A stretch of DNA of 64,000 nt from Imtechella halotolerans (GTDB lineage Bacteria; Bacteroidota; Bacteroidia; Flavobacteriales; Flavobacteriaceae): the NCBI RefSeq assembly GCF_028743515.2, contig NZ_CP117969.2:2637501-2701500 (forward strand). The letters are read 5' to 3'. The position numbers were made by a program, and so were the translations under genes. A model generated the notes under the pieces. That model worked only from the letters and a program-made list of their open reading frames with translations. It searched no databases and was not told the origin of the DNA. This document shows, one piece after another, positions 1-8,168 of the stretch; the stretch's first letter is position 1, and each line of letters starts with the position of its first letter.

Positions 1-191
1 TAAAAGCGGTAAATGAGGTGATGAAAGATAGGGATTACCTCTATGATTCCATGATAAAGGATTTGTATTATCTTGGTTTGGTTCTTAATAGAAAGTATAA
101 ATTATTACGAATTACCTATACGGTTTTTATGATTGGCATTATTGTATCAGTGGCAACCTTTGTATGGGCATTTAGAAGTGCTGGATTTTAG
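1..191 (+). CDS. C-terminal end of HD/Pycsar-effector-like (DUF5706-type) membrane protein, partial
   Basis: Only the last 62 codons are present, reading in frame from base 3 to a TAG stop at 189-191. The peptide has a charged segment containing YDSMIKDLYYLGLVLNRKY, then one hydrophobic helix (about residues 43-58, ITYTVFMIGIIVSVATFVWAF without the last bases) and a short tail. This pattern, a KDLYYLG motif just before a final membrane helix, is what I remember from flavobacterial HD-domain proteins that carry a Pycsar-effector-type membrane domain. The HD domain itself would lie outside the window, so the name is an inference. Its stop overlaps the stop of the convergent GAF gene by three bases. 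Confidence 0.5.
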   Translation, partial: KAVNEVMKDRDYLYDSMIKDLYYLGLVLNRKYKLLRITYTVFMIGIIVSVATFVWAFRSAGF

Positions 192-2557
192 TTCAGAAGT
201 TCGTTCAATAAATCTTCATAGCTATATTTATGTCGGTTTCCACTTTTTACATGTAGCACTTTTACTCTAGTTGCTTTTAATCCGAATATACCTTGCAGGT
301 CTTCAATTTCAAATTGTTCTACCTCCATATCTAGGATTCCTTTAAATTGAAGGAATTGGATATATTTCATATACTCAGTTTCTTCCTGTTTGCCAGAATA
401 TACTATGGTGATTTTCCCTTGTTCCGTAATACGTTCTCTGGTTCCTTTAATATAGGCTTTATCGATACGTTTTTTGACTACCTCATAGCGAGCGTTGTAG
501 GTTCCATCCACATCAAATCTTTTCTCATCCATGCGAAAACGAATTGCAATGGGAGAATGAGATACTAGTATTAATGAGGTTACTTCAAGAGGAAATGGCA
601 ACGAAGTTTTTATGTCGTGATGAGCCATTTCCATTTCGCACATGACCTGTAATTGCCATAGACGTAAGTTTTGTAGGTAGATGGTGTTGTATTCTTTATG
701 AGGAGCAATTGAAGCACCTATATACATGTTGTGTTCTACACCATCAGTTTTAAAGCGTTCATAGTAGTGCGGGTAAAACGCTTGTGCTTCAACCTGCTTT
801 TCATCTAAAAGCGAAGCCATTTTTTTGTTAATAATAGCAAGAGTGGTGTCGAATTTTTTTCGAGCTTGATAAAAGGTGCCCATTTTAGGATCAATAGCAT
901 CAAAATAAGCTTTCACTTTTTTCTTTCCATCGTGGGTAAAATCAGCGTTTTCGAAAAGTGGATGAATTTCTTGTTGTATATATAGTTGTATTTGTAATTC
1001 TGTATTGGCATTAATTCCTATCGAAAGCTCATTTAGCATGGTTTCTATCTCAAAAATACGTTGTTCAAATAACAGAAATTGATTTTTGGATTTGACCTCT
1101 TCCATAAGTTCTCTTATGACTCTTAATTGACTTGATAAGTCAGTTTGGGTAGTTTTATTCCTTGTCTCTGAGGAGCCTTTTATATCGATTTGTCCATAGA
1201 GAGGATATACATTTTTGAAAACTATTTCTTTTAAAGTATAGTCCCGTCCTTGGCTATTTTCAACTAAGAAATTTTGCGCTTCTTGTTTAAACTTCCAAGA
1301 AACACTTGGATGAATTGAGGTGTACTCCTTTTGAATAACCGCATCAATTTGATTGTGAAACTCACTGTAATAACGATCTAAAGTGTCTGTAACAAAAGGT
1401 AGCACAATATCTAGTTTGTGAGCGTTAACACTATTTAAGGCTCCCGGCTGGGATGAGGCAAGTTCAATGATTCCTAAAATAGTATTGTCTTTCACAACAG
1501 GGGCCATGATACAACTTTCTATTCCTTGAGAAAGTAGATGTTGTCCCATAGCTTTGTTTGCAGGACTTTCTGAAAATTTGGAAATATGAGAAATGCTGAA
1601 GTACTTTTTCTCCTCCATTAACGTCTCGAATGAACAACCACATAATGCATTTTTACAATCTGCTTCCTCGCTATCTAAAAGAATAAAGCTGGTAAATTTA
1701 TCCTTTGATGACACCATTTTAAACTTGTTTTCTTCCTGAATGTATGGAGTAAAGCCAACTTTAAGATCAGGAACTTTGAAAATAGACCTAAAAATGTTTT
1801 CAATATTTTCTCCTCGAACTATTTGGTCTGGTTCACTTCGTAAAAGGTTACTTTTAAGGTTTGAAAGGGCGTTTTCCACAGAAACGTCAAAAAGAATTAC
1901 AATGCCAAAGCCCTTCATAATCCAACTATTAGGAGGAAAAGTTTCCTTCCATAAAGTTAGATTGTCGAAATTATCCATGAGGGAATCAATTTTGTCTTGC
2001 GACAATATTGGTAATTCTTTTTTAGGGAAAAGTTCAATGAAATCCCCATTATACATAATTCGATAATGATGCATTATGCCTTTGGCATCTGGAATGTCAT
2101 AAAACAATGGTTTACTGAGATCCAAGGTTTGGTTGTAATGTTGTTTTAAGATAAGGCAACAATTCATAATGTAGAACTGATGTTCATCAAAATCCCGAAT
2201 CGTCATATCAAATGATTCCCCCGCCTCTTCAAGGATTTTCTTAAAACGTTCTGTAAAATTAAAGGCAATATTTTGAAAGGGTATAGATACGGCCTTAATT
2301 TCGTTATTGGTAAGTGCTGTAGGAAACAGATCACTCATTAGACTTTTAATTAAAGGTTCGTTCTTGGTAATTATGTCCATGGAATGAATACCCTCCCTTA
2401 ACTCGGGTACTTTATTGACTTCATTTAATAACGACTGAGCATAAGCAACTCTGTATGGAACTGCGTCTGTTTGGGCAATATTTTCCAGTGTTTCAATTAA
2501 TTTGTGAAACGATATCTGTAGCTCAAAAGGAGATTCTGAAAATAGTGGAACATTCAT
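188..2557 (-). CDS. GAF domain-containing protein of unknown signalling role
   Basis: A long cytoplasmic protein of about 789 residues with no signal peptide and no membrane helix. A GAF-like segment lies at roughly residues 270-400: it has the FILLDSEEADCKNALCGC stretch followed by a region ending GIIELASSQPGALN, the usual core beta-strand and loop of a GAF fold. The segments on both sides are mostly helical and I do not recognise them; no histidine kinase, GGDEF or HTH domain is visible. Cysteines in the DCKNALCGCSF stretch could bind metal or haem, but that is speculation. The frame can be extended ten codons to a TTG, but the ATG at 2555-2557 gives the N-terminus MNVPLFSESPFELQISFHKL, which fits the family as I remember it. 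The gene is divergent from the PAP2 gene. Confidence 0.7.
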   Translation of the reverse strand: MNVPLFSESPFELQISFHKLIETLENIAQTDAVPYRVAYAQSLLNEVNKVPELREGIHSMDIITKNEPLIKSLMSDLFPTALTNNEIKAVSIPFQNIAFNFTERFKKILEEAGESFDMTIRDFDEHQFYIMNCCLILKQHYNQTLDLSKPLFYDIPDAKGIMHHYRIMYNGDFIELFPKKELPILSQDKIDSLMDNFDNLTLWKETFPPNSWIMKGFGIVILFDVSVENALSNLKSNLLRSEPDQIVRGENIENIFRSIFKVPDLKVGFTPYIQEENKFKMVSSKDKFTSFILLDSEEADCKNALCGCSFETLMEEKKYFSISHISKFSESPANKAMGQHLLSQGIESCIMAPVVKDNTILGIIELASSQPGALNSVNAHKLDIVLPFVTDTLDRYYSEFHNQIDAVIQKEYTSIHPSVSWKFKQEAQNFLVENSQGRDYTLKEIVFKNVYPLYGQIDIKGSSETRNKTTQTDLSSQLRVIRELMEEVKSKNQFLLFEQRIFEIETMLNELSIGINANTELQIQLYIQQEIHPLFENADFTHDGKKKVKAYFDAIDPKMGTFYQARKKFDTTLAIINKKMASLLDEKQVEAQAFYPHYYERFKTDGVEHNMYIGASIAPHKEYNTIYLQNLRLWQLQVMCEMEMAHHDIKTSLPFPLEVTSLILVSHSPIAIRFRMDEKRFDVDGTYNARYEVVKKRIDKAYIKGTRERITEQGKITIVYSGKQEETEYMKYIQFLQFKGILDMEVEQFEIEDLQGIFGLKATRVKVLHVKSGNRHKYSYEDLLNELLN

Positions 2558-2616
2558 GCCTTGGTAAACCTTTAGTTGTAAATGCAAAAATACGGATATT
2601 TTCTAAGCTGATTGTG

Positions 2617-2624
2617 TAACTTTG
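2617..2624 (+). promoter_or_regulatory. -7 element TAACTTTG of the PAP2 gene
   Basis: The octamer matches the Bacteroidetes -7 consensus TAnnTTTG and lies 23 bases before the ATG at 2648. Its position inside the longer TTG-initiated frame argues that translation begins at 2648. No convincing -33 TTTG is present. Confidence 0.55.
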
Positions 2625-2647
2625 GGCACACAATCATTCCTAGTGCT

Positions 2648-3502
2648 ATGAACAGAATTGAACGACTTTTAATTACCGGAGGATTAGTATTAATATCACT
2701 CGGAGTATCAGCACAAGAATTGGTCAATAATTCCACTGTTGACAGCTCTTCTTTATGGAAAAAATTAGCCTATGATGGAGCTTCAGTTTTTGGTGGAGTT
2801 AAACATGCCTATACGAGTCCTTTTCGTTGGGAAAAGGATGATTTTGTAACCCTGGGAGCGGTGACTGCTGGAACTGTATTATTACATTTAATTGATGAAG
2901 AGGGGAATGAGTACTTTACAAATCAAGCGGCTGGAGTACCTCAAGGAATAAGAGATTTTGGATTTTATTTTGGGAAACCACTTTATAATTATGGTTTTAC
3001 AGGAAGTGTTTATGCCTTGGGATTAATAACTAAAAATGATGATATTCGGCGCACTGGAGTTCTTCTAATTTCGTCTGCAACTGCATCTGGTGTTCTGCAA
3101 ACTGTTTTGAAAACGGTTGCTGGCAGAGCCCGTCCTGTTGCAGGAGAAGGAGCCCTGACATTTGATCCTTTTAATAAGGAAGCTGCATTTCATTCTTTTC
3201 CTTCAGGACATGCAATGCTTTCTTTTACTACTGCCTATGCGATAGGTAAACAATTTGAAAATCCATTGGTGCGTTACAGTATTTATGCCGCCGGTATGAT
3301 TACGCCAGTATCACGGTTATGGGCTGGAGCTCATTGGGTTACGGATGTGGCACTAGGTATTGCTATAAGTGTGGCGGTGGTTGATAGTATAGATAATTAC
3401 CTCAAAAAAGAAGGACGCTATGAAAGTGATAGGCAAAAGCCTATGATTCAATGGAGTTTGCGATTAGGTCCTCAGAAAGTAGGTCTGGTTGGAACATTTT
3501 AG
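2648..3502 (+). CDS. phosphatase PAP2 family protein
   Basis: A membrane-associated lipid phosphatase-like enzyme of 284 residues. The three PAP2 motifs are complete: K155 with R162-P163 (KTVAGRARP), PSGH at 185-188, and SR at 222-223 with H229 and D233 (SRLWAGAHWVTD). The conserved His residues are the expected nucleophile and base for hydrolysis of a phosphate monoester or diphosphate such as a lipid phosphate. The N-terminus ending LGVSAQE looks like a cleaved signal peptide, and several hydrophobic segments follow. The ATG at 2648 is preferred over the upstream TTG at 2612 because a promoter -7 element lies between them and because the signal peptide starts at this ATG. The substrate cannot be read from the sequence; undecaprenyl diphosphate or phosphatidate are possible. 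Confidence 0.88.
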   Translation: MNRIERLLITGGLVLISLGVSAQELVNNSTVDSSSLWKKLAYDGASVFGGVKHAYTSPFRWEKDDFVTLGAVTAGTVLLHLIDEEGNEYFTNQAAGVPQGIRDFGFYFGKPLYNYGFTGSVYALGLITKNDDIRRTGVLLISSATASGVLQTVLKTVAGRARPVAGEGALTFDPFNKEAAFHSFPSGHAMLSFTTAYAIGKQFENPLVRYSIYAAGMITPVSRLWAGAHWVTDVALGIAISVAVVDSIDNYLKKEGRYESDRQKPMIQWSLRLGPQKVGLVGTF

Positions 3503-3544
3503 GGTTAAGTAACCCAGGTTACATATGCTTTTTTTAAGTTGAGG

Positions 3545-3552
3545 TATTTTTG
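3545..3552 (+). promoter_or_regulatory. -7 element TATTTTTG for the DUF6132/DUF3365 pair
   Basis: TAnnTTTG match 17 bases before the ATG at 3569. It lies within the ORF extended back to the TTG at 3539, so it also favours the ATG start. Confidence 0.5.
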
Positions 3553-3568
3553 GTGTAATATAAATCAT

Positions 3569-3769
3569 ATGAAAATCCTTAATAAAAAAGTAATCTTCAC
3601 CTCTTTGGGTGCGTTGTTTGGAGCAATTATGGGCTATGCTTATTATTATTTTATTGGCTGCGTAAGTGGCACATGTCCAATAACTTCTAGACCATTTACT
3701 GCAACAGTTTATGGTGCTTTTATGGGAGGATTGCTATTCAATACTTTCATCAGAAATCCTTCAAAATAA
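3569..3769 (+). CDS. DUF6132 family small membrane protein
   Basis: A 66-residue protein with two hydrophobic segments (about 8-30 and 43-61) separated by a short loop, GCVSGTCPITSRP, holding two cysteines at 31 and 36. This GCxSGxCxITS signature is typical of the DUF6132 family, often found near thiol or redox genes in Bacteroidetes; its function is unknown. The next gene, a two-haem cytochrome-like lipoprotein, begins five bases after its stop, so the two are probably co-transcribed. The pair of cysteines may be a redox or metal site in the envelope; this is inference. Confidence 0.75.
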   Translation: MKILNKKVIFTSLGALFGAIMGYAYYYFIGCVSGTCPITSRPFTATVYGAFMGGLLFNTFIRNPSK

Positions 3770-3773
3770 TGGT

Positions 3774-4787
3774 ATGAAGTCATTAGTTTCACTTACCTTA
3801 CTAATTGGGATGACCTCATGTGGAGGTTCTTCCAAGAACGAATATTTAGCATTATCCTCGACTAATGAGATAGAAGTAGTGTATCAAGATCCGCAGGCTA
3901 AATTATTGCTAGAAAAACATTGTAATGTGTGTCATAGTCCAACTGCTCCGCAAGGTGAAGGCAGAATTGCTCCACCTATGGTTGCGGTAAAAATGCATTA
4001 TATTGAGAAATATCCCAAGAAGGATGATTTTGTGAAAGCCATGATAGATTTTGTTAATAGGCCTTCAGAAGAAGCATCTTTAATGCCTGGAGCGGTTCGG
4101 AAGTTTGGACTAATGCCTTACCAACAATTTCCTAATGGAAGTATCACTGAAATTGCGTCCTATTTGTATGACTATACTATTGAATCTCCAATTTGGTTCC
4201 CTTCTCATTGGGAAAAAATGGGTAAAGGGAGATTTAAACAGAAAGGAGCAAAGGAAAATGTGAAGGGTAGGCAGGATGGTAGTCACTATATGAAACAATC
4301 TTGGGAGACAAAAGGGTTAGAAATTGCTCTAAAGACTAAAGAAATCTTGGGGAAGGAATTGATGGGTACTATTCAGAAGAATGGCGTATTGAATGCTTTG
4401 GAGTTTTGTAGTACGAATGCAATTCCAATTACCGACAGCGTTGGAGTGGTGAATGGAGTGTCTATAAAGCGAATATCTGATAGAAATCGGAATTCATTGA
4501 ATAAAGCTTCGGAGATGGAAACTAGGTATATACATCAATTTCAAAGTGATATGCAAAGTGGGATAGAGCCCCAACCAATTGTAGAAATGAGTAAAGATCA
4601 AGTACAATTTTATTATCCAATCATGACTAATAGTATGTGCTTGCAATGTCATGGTGAAACTGAAAAAATCAGACCAGAAGTATACCATAAAATTAAAGAA
4701 CTGTATCCATTGGATTTGGCGTTTGGATATACTGAGAACCAGGTTAGGGGAATTTGGAGTATTCTTTTTCCACTGAAAAATAAATAG
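3774..4787 (+). CDS. DUF3365 (Tll0287-like) c-type haem lipoprotein
   Basis: A predicted exported lipoprotein of 337 residues: the N-terminus MKSLVSLTLLIGMTSCGGS has a lipobox with Cys15. Two CxxCH haem-attachment motifs are present, CNVCH at 50-54 in an N-terminal cytochrome-like region and CLQCH near 289-293 inside a C-terminal DUF3365/Tll0287-like region. DUF3365 proteins are haem-binding PAS-like modules. The N-terminal part (CHSPTAPQGEGRIAPPM) resembles a mono-haem cytochrome c domain, so this looks like a fusion of a cytochrome c domain with a haem-binding sensor or electron-carrier domain. The start at 3774 is chosen because it begins the signal peptide; the frame runs upstream inside the previous gene. 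A rho-independent terminator follows. Electron-transfer partner unknown. Confidence 0.78.
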   Translation: MKSLVSLTLLIGMTSCGGSSKNEYLALSSTNEIEVVYQDPQAKLLLEKHCNVCHSPTAPQGEGRIAPPMVAVKMHYIEKYPKKDDFVKAMIDFVNRPSEEASLMPGAVRKFGLMPYQQFPNGSITEIASYLYDYTIESPIWFPSHWEKMGKGRFKQKGAKENVKGRQDGSHYMKQSWETKGLEIALKTKEILGKELMGTIQKNGVLNALEFCSTNAIPITDSVGVVNGVSIKRISDRNRNSLNKASEMETRYIHQFQSDMQSGIEPQPIVEMSKDQVQFYYPIMTNSMCLQCHGETEKIRPEVYHKIKELYPLDLAFGYTENQVRGIWSILFPLKNK

Positions 4788-4805
4788 TTACGTTATTTTA
4801 TAGTT

Positions 4806-4830
4806 AAAAATGCTGTGATAGCATTTTTTT
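4806..4830 (+). terminator. rho-independent terminator after the DUF3365 gene
   Basis: Stem AAAAATGCT (4806-4814) pairs with AGCATTTTT (4820-4828) around the loop GTGAT, and the T-run continues to 4831. It begins 18 bases past the stop codon and ends just before the tetR promoter. Confidence 0.75.
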
Positions 4831-4832
4831 TG

Positions 4833-4856
4833 TAGTTTTGTTAACCAAATGGTTAA
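4833..4856 (+). promoter_or_regulatory. tetR promoter -7 element with adjacent palindromic operator
   Basis: TAGTTTTG at 4833-4840 matches TAnnTTTG. It is directly followed by TTAACCAAATGGTTAA (4841-4856), a perfect inverted repeat with 7-bp arms and a 2-bp centre, placed where transcription should start. The geometry fits autorepression by the TetR protein encoded 15 bases downstream, which would also silence the whole efflux operon. Confidence 0.7.
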
Positions 4857-4870
4857 ACCAAAAGATTAAA

Positions 4871-5482
4871 ATGAAGAAGACGGATATTAAAACCGAGCAA
4901 CTAATTCTTGAGGCGGCAAAAAAAGTTTTTATACGTAAAGGGATGGACGGAGCTCGTATGCAGGAAATTGCTGATGAAGCTCAAATAAACAAAGCACTCC
5001 TGCATTACTATTATCGAAGTAAGCAACAGCTTTTTGAGGCTGTTTTTATACATGCTTTCACTGCCCTTGCTCCTCAACTCAATGCAATTCTAAATCAGGA
5101 ATCAAGTATTGAATGCAAGGTTAGGGAGTTCACCAAAAGTTATACTTCTTTTATGATAAAGCAACCCTATCTTCCAGGATTTATAATTCAGGAGCTAAAT
5201 CGAAATCCAGATTTTGTTCAACAAATTGGTGCTTTTGGTCAATTTCCAAATTTGGATAAATTCAGGCTTCAACTGAATATGGAAATAGACCAAGGGAAAA
5301 TTAGATCAATTAATCCAGAGCAGTTATTTGTCAATATTATGGCCCTTAATATTTTCCCTTTTTTAGGTAAACCACTAATTAAAGGGATTACTGCAATGGA
5401 TGATAATAGCTACCATCAAATGGTGGAAGAACGAAAGGAATTGGTGGCTGATTTTATAATTCAGGCTATTAAAGTACATTGA
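4871..5482 (+). CDS. TetR/AcrR family repressor of the ABC efflux operon
   Basis: A 203-residue DNA-binding repressor. The N-terminal 50 residues carry the TetR helix-turn-helix (ILEAAKKVFIRKGMDGARMQEIADEAQINKALLHYYYRSK, quoted only to place it at about 9-48), with the typical ending LLHYYYRSKQQLF. The C-terminal helices form the ligand and dimer domain and are not diagnostic. It is the first gene of a run of eight same-strand genes; tolC starts one base after its stop. The palindrome at 4841-4856 is the likely operator. The ATG at 4871 is chosen because the upstream frame would begin inside the operator. The inducer is probably a substrate of the ABC exporter. Confidence 0.88.
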   Translation: MKKTDIKTEQLILEAAKKVFIRKGMDGARMQEIADEAQINKALLHYYYRSKQQLFEAVFIHAFTALAPQLNAILNQESSIECKVREFTKSYTSFMIKQPYLPGFIIQELNRNPDFVQQIGAFGQFPNLDKFRLQLNMEIDQGKIRSINPEQLFVNIMALNIFPFLGKPLIKGITAMDDNSYHQMVEERKELVADFIIQAIKVH

Positions 5483-5483
5483 T

Positions 5484-6737
5484 ATGAAGAGTAATTTTAT
5501 CCTATTTGTCCTGTATATAATATCGGTAAGCGGATGGTCGCAAAAACCATTCTATAGCTTGCAAGATTGTTATGATCTGTTGGAAATGAACTATCCGTTG
5601 GCTGCTCAAAAGGGCTTGCTCCAACAACAGTTAGAGGTTCAAAAGGCTGTTATGAAATCTCAACAACTTCCATCCCTTGAATTAGCAGCTCAAGCAACAT
5701 ACCAAAGTGATGTAACACATGTCCCTGTACCAAATTTAGGGATAGAGCCATTGAGCAAAGATCAGTATCGTAGTACGTTAACCATGAAGCAACTTATTTA
5801 TGCTGGTGGTAGAATAGGAGCTAATCTTTCCCTTGAGTCTGTAAAAGCTATAGCAAAGGAAAGGGAAATTGAGGTGCAACTTTATCAAATGAAATGGGAG
5901 GTAAATAGGCTCTATTTTTCCATATTATTAGCTCAGGAACAACGTGAATTACTGGTAGTTCGCGGTAAACAATTGGAGGAAAAGCGAATAGAAGTTGGTT
6001 CTGGGGTACAGAATGGTATGTTGATTTTATCTTCACAACAGGTGTTAGACGCGGAGATTATCCTGCTAAAGCAACAATTGATCACAGTTGAACAATGGGA
6101 GAAAACTATGTATAAATCTCTGTCCCTACTCATAGGAAAAGAACTTGAATTAGGAGCCTTGTTAAATCGTCCATCATTTACGACACCAATGGTGTACAAA
6201 GATCGACCAGAGGTGAATTTGTTTGCTTCCAGAAAGGAAACTCTAGTTCTTCAAGAAGAAATTATTAAAAAAGACCTACTTCCTTCTGTTTCAGCTTTCG
6301 CCACTGGAGGATATGGAAATCCTGCTTTAAACATGCTCGAAAATTCATTTCAACCATTTTATGTAGTAGGCATGCAGCTTCAGTGGAATATTTTAGATTG
6401 GAATGCCTCTAAAAAGAAACGAGAATCGCTTCAGCTTTCCAGAGAGCTAATAACCACAGAAGAGGCTGTTTTTAATCTCACAATGCAACGAGCTCTTAGT
6501 GAGCAAAGCATTGAACTAGAAAAATTAAAGCAATTAATAGAGGCAGATTTGGCATTAGTAGAACTGCGAAAAGAAGTAGTGATTTCTGCAGCTTCACAAA
6601 TGCAAAATGGGGTAATTACAACCTCCGCCTATTTGGTGGATCTAAATAAATTGTATGAATCTGAAAATCAATTAAGTATGCATAAATTACAATTCTTATT
6701 GGTTCAGGCAAACTATAGTTTAACAAAGGGAATTTAA
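5484..6737 (+). CDS. TolC family outer membrane efflux protein (ABC exporter operon)
   Basis: An outer-membrane channel component of 417 residues. A signal peptide (residues 1-18, ending VSGWSQ) is followed by YSLQDCYDLLEMNYPLAAQ, the usual TolC-family opening, and by two long helical repeats rich in Leu, Gln and Glu typical of the periplasmic coiled-coil barrel. It lies between the TetR repressor (one base gap) and the periplasmic adaptor, and should connect the adaptor and ABC pump encoded downstream to the outside. It is slightly shorter than many TolC proteins but spans both repeats. Confidence 0.87.
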   Translation: MKSNFILFVLYIISVSGWSQKPFYSLQDCYDLLEMNYPLAAQKGLLQQQLEVQKAVMKSQQLPSLELAAQATYQSDVTHVPVPNLGIEPLSKDQYRSTLTMKQLIYAGGRIGANLSLESVKAIAKEREIEVQLYQMKWEVNRLYFSILLAQEQRELLVVRGKQLEEKRIEVGSGVQNGMLILSSQQVLDAEIILLKQQLITVEQWEKTMYKSLSLLIGKELELGALLNRPSFTTPMVYKDRPEVNLFASRKETLVLQEEIIKKDLLPSVSAFATGGYGNPALNMLENSFQPFYVVGMQLQWNILDWNASKKKRESLQLSRELITTEEAVFNLTMQRALSEQSIELEKLKQLIEADLALVELRKEVVISAASQMQNGVITTSAYLVDLNKLYESENQLSMHKLQFLLVQANYSLTKGI

Positions 6738-6772
6738 GTGCGTTTTAAGCCCAAAGAAAAAATCATAAACTA

Positions 6773-7669
6773 ATGAAAATTAATTATATACTACTAATTT
6801 TTTCAATTACATATGTAATTGTAACCTCGTGTTCTACATCAAATGACAAGGCTGATGCCTATGGGAATTTTGAAGCTACTGAAGTACTTATTTCTGCAGA
6901 ATCAACTGGTAAATTGGTATCCTTTTCCGTAGAAGAAGGTGACGTCCTTCCTCAGGATGTATTGGTGGGATACATTGATACTATACCCTTATCAATTAAA
7001 AGGGAAGAATTAATGGTAGCCAGAGAAATGGTTGTCTCAAAATCTAGAAGTATATTATCGCAAATAGATGTTTTGAAAGCTAAACTTAGCACTGCCCAAC
7101 TCCAACAACAAAGATTGGAAAGAATGCTTAAAGACAATGCTGCTACCTTACAACAAAAGGAAGCAGTTGATGGGGAAATAGAGGTGTATAAGAAGCAAAT
7201 AAGGGGTGTAGAAATTCAAAATGCACCTGTGGTGAATGAGCTTAAAAGTGTTGATGTTCAATTAAAACTGGTTGAGGACCAGTTATCAAAATGTGAAATA
7301 AGAAACCCGATTGCAGGAACAGTCTTGACCACCTATGTAGAACCTTATGAGATAACTGCTTACGGAAAACCTTTATATAAGATTGCAGATTTAAAAAATA
7401 TGATATTGCGTGCTTATATAAACGAAACACAATTGGCAAGTTTTGTAATTGGTCAAGAGGTCACGGTTAAAATTGATTCGGAGAATCAAATGAAAAGCTT
7501 TAAAGGGGTGATTAGATGGGTGGCTTCTGAAGCAGAATTCACTCCAAAAATTATTCAAACGAAGGAGGAAAGGACAGCATTAGTGTACGCAATCAAGGTT
7601 GAGGTAGTCAATGATGGTAGTATTAAAATAGGTATGCCTGCAGAGGTATGGATGACAGGTAAAGAATAA
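6773..7669 (+). CDS. HlyD-type periplasmic adaptor lipoprotein (YbhG-like)
   Basis: A membrane-fusion protein of 298 residues. The N-terminus has a lipobox at Cys20 (VTSCST), so it is probably anchored as a lipoprotein. A biotinyl-lipoyl-like half motif (GNFEATEVLISAESTGKL) at about 31-48 is followed by a long alpha-helical hairpin (about 75-165), the second lipoyl half (CEIRNPIAGTVLTTYVEPYE) and a beta-barrel domain ending GMPAEVWM. This domain order is that of HlyD/YbhG adaptors linking inner-membrane ABC pumps to TolC. It stands between tolC and the two ABC ATPases, consistent with a tripartite exporter. Confidence 0.86.
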   Translation: MKINYILLIFSITYVIVTSCSTSNDKADAYGNFEATEVLISAESTGKLVSFSVEEGDVLPQDVLVGYIDTIPLSIKREELMVAREMVVSKSRSILSQIDVLKAKLSTAQLQQQRLERMLKDNAATLQQKEAVDGEIEVYKKQIRGVEIQNAPVVNELKSVDVQLKLVEDQLSKCEIRNPIAGTVLTTYVEPYEITAYGKPLYKIADLKNMILRAYINETQLASFVIGQEVTVKIDSENQMKSFKGVIRWVASEAEFTPKIIQTKEERTALVYAIKVEVVNDGSIKIGMPAEVWMTGKE

Positions 7670-7688
7670 TCATTTAAATAAAAGAGAT

Positions 7689-8159
7689 ATGAAAACAAGT
7701 GTATTAAAGGCAGTAGGTGTGTTTTTTCTGGTATTGGTATTAGTTGGTTGTAATTCAAACAATACCAAGAAGACAACCAAAAGTAATGATTCCGTGGAGA
7801 TGAATCATGGTATGCCTATGAACTGGCGTAATGAAATTATGCTAGATGGAGAGCGAAAATGGATGGCAAATTCTGAAACTACTCATGGAGTAAACGATAT
7901 GTTACAAAGGATTTCTGAGGACCAGAGTGTATCTGTTGATGCCTATCGGTCATTAGCCTCTGATCTAAATAAGTTTAAAAATACTATCGTAGAAAAATGT
8001 ACTATGGAAGGACCATCACATGATAATTTACATATTTGGTTATATCCGTTGATGGATGAGTTGAAAAACCTAAGTGAAGTTCAGACAACTGAGCAAGGCG
8101 AAGAAATAACAATGCACATTAAGGATCATTTACAGGCCTACTTTACGTATTTTCAATAG
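7689..8159 (+). CDS. unrecognised lipoprotein encoded within the ABC efflux operon
   Basis: I do not recognise this 156-residue protein. The N-terminus MKTSVLKAVGVFFLVLVLVGC has a lipobox with Cys21, followed by a low-complexity Asn/Lys/Thr linker. The mature part is predicted mostly helical and contains a Met/His-rich patch MNHGMPM (about 38-44) and a conserved-looking stretch CTMEGPSHDNLHIWLYP at about 102-118. The His and Met content suggests metal binding, for example copper, but nothing proves it. It lies 19 bases after the adaptor and 9 bases before the first ABC ATPase, so it is translated as part of the exporter operon and may be an accessory periplasmic subunit. Confidence 0.6.
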   Translation: MKTSVLKAVGVFFLVLVLVGCNSNNTKKTTKSNDSVEMNHGMPMNWRNEIMLDGERKWMANSETTHGVNDMLQRISEDQSVSVDAYRSLASDLNKFKNTIVEKCTMEGPSHDNLHIWLYPLMDELKNLSEVQTTEQGEEITMHIKDHLQAYFTYFQ

Positions 8160-8168
8160 GGCTATGGC

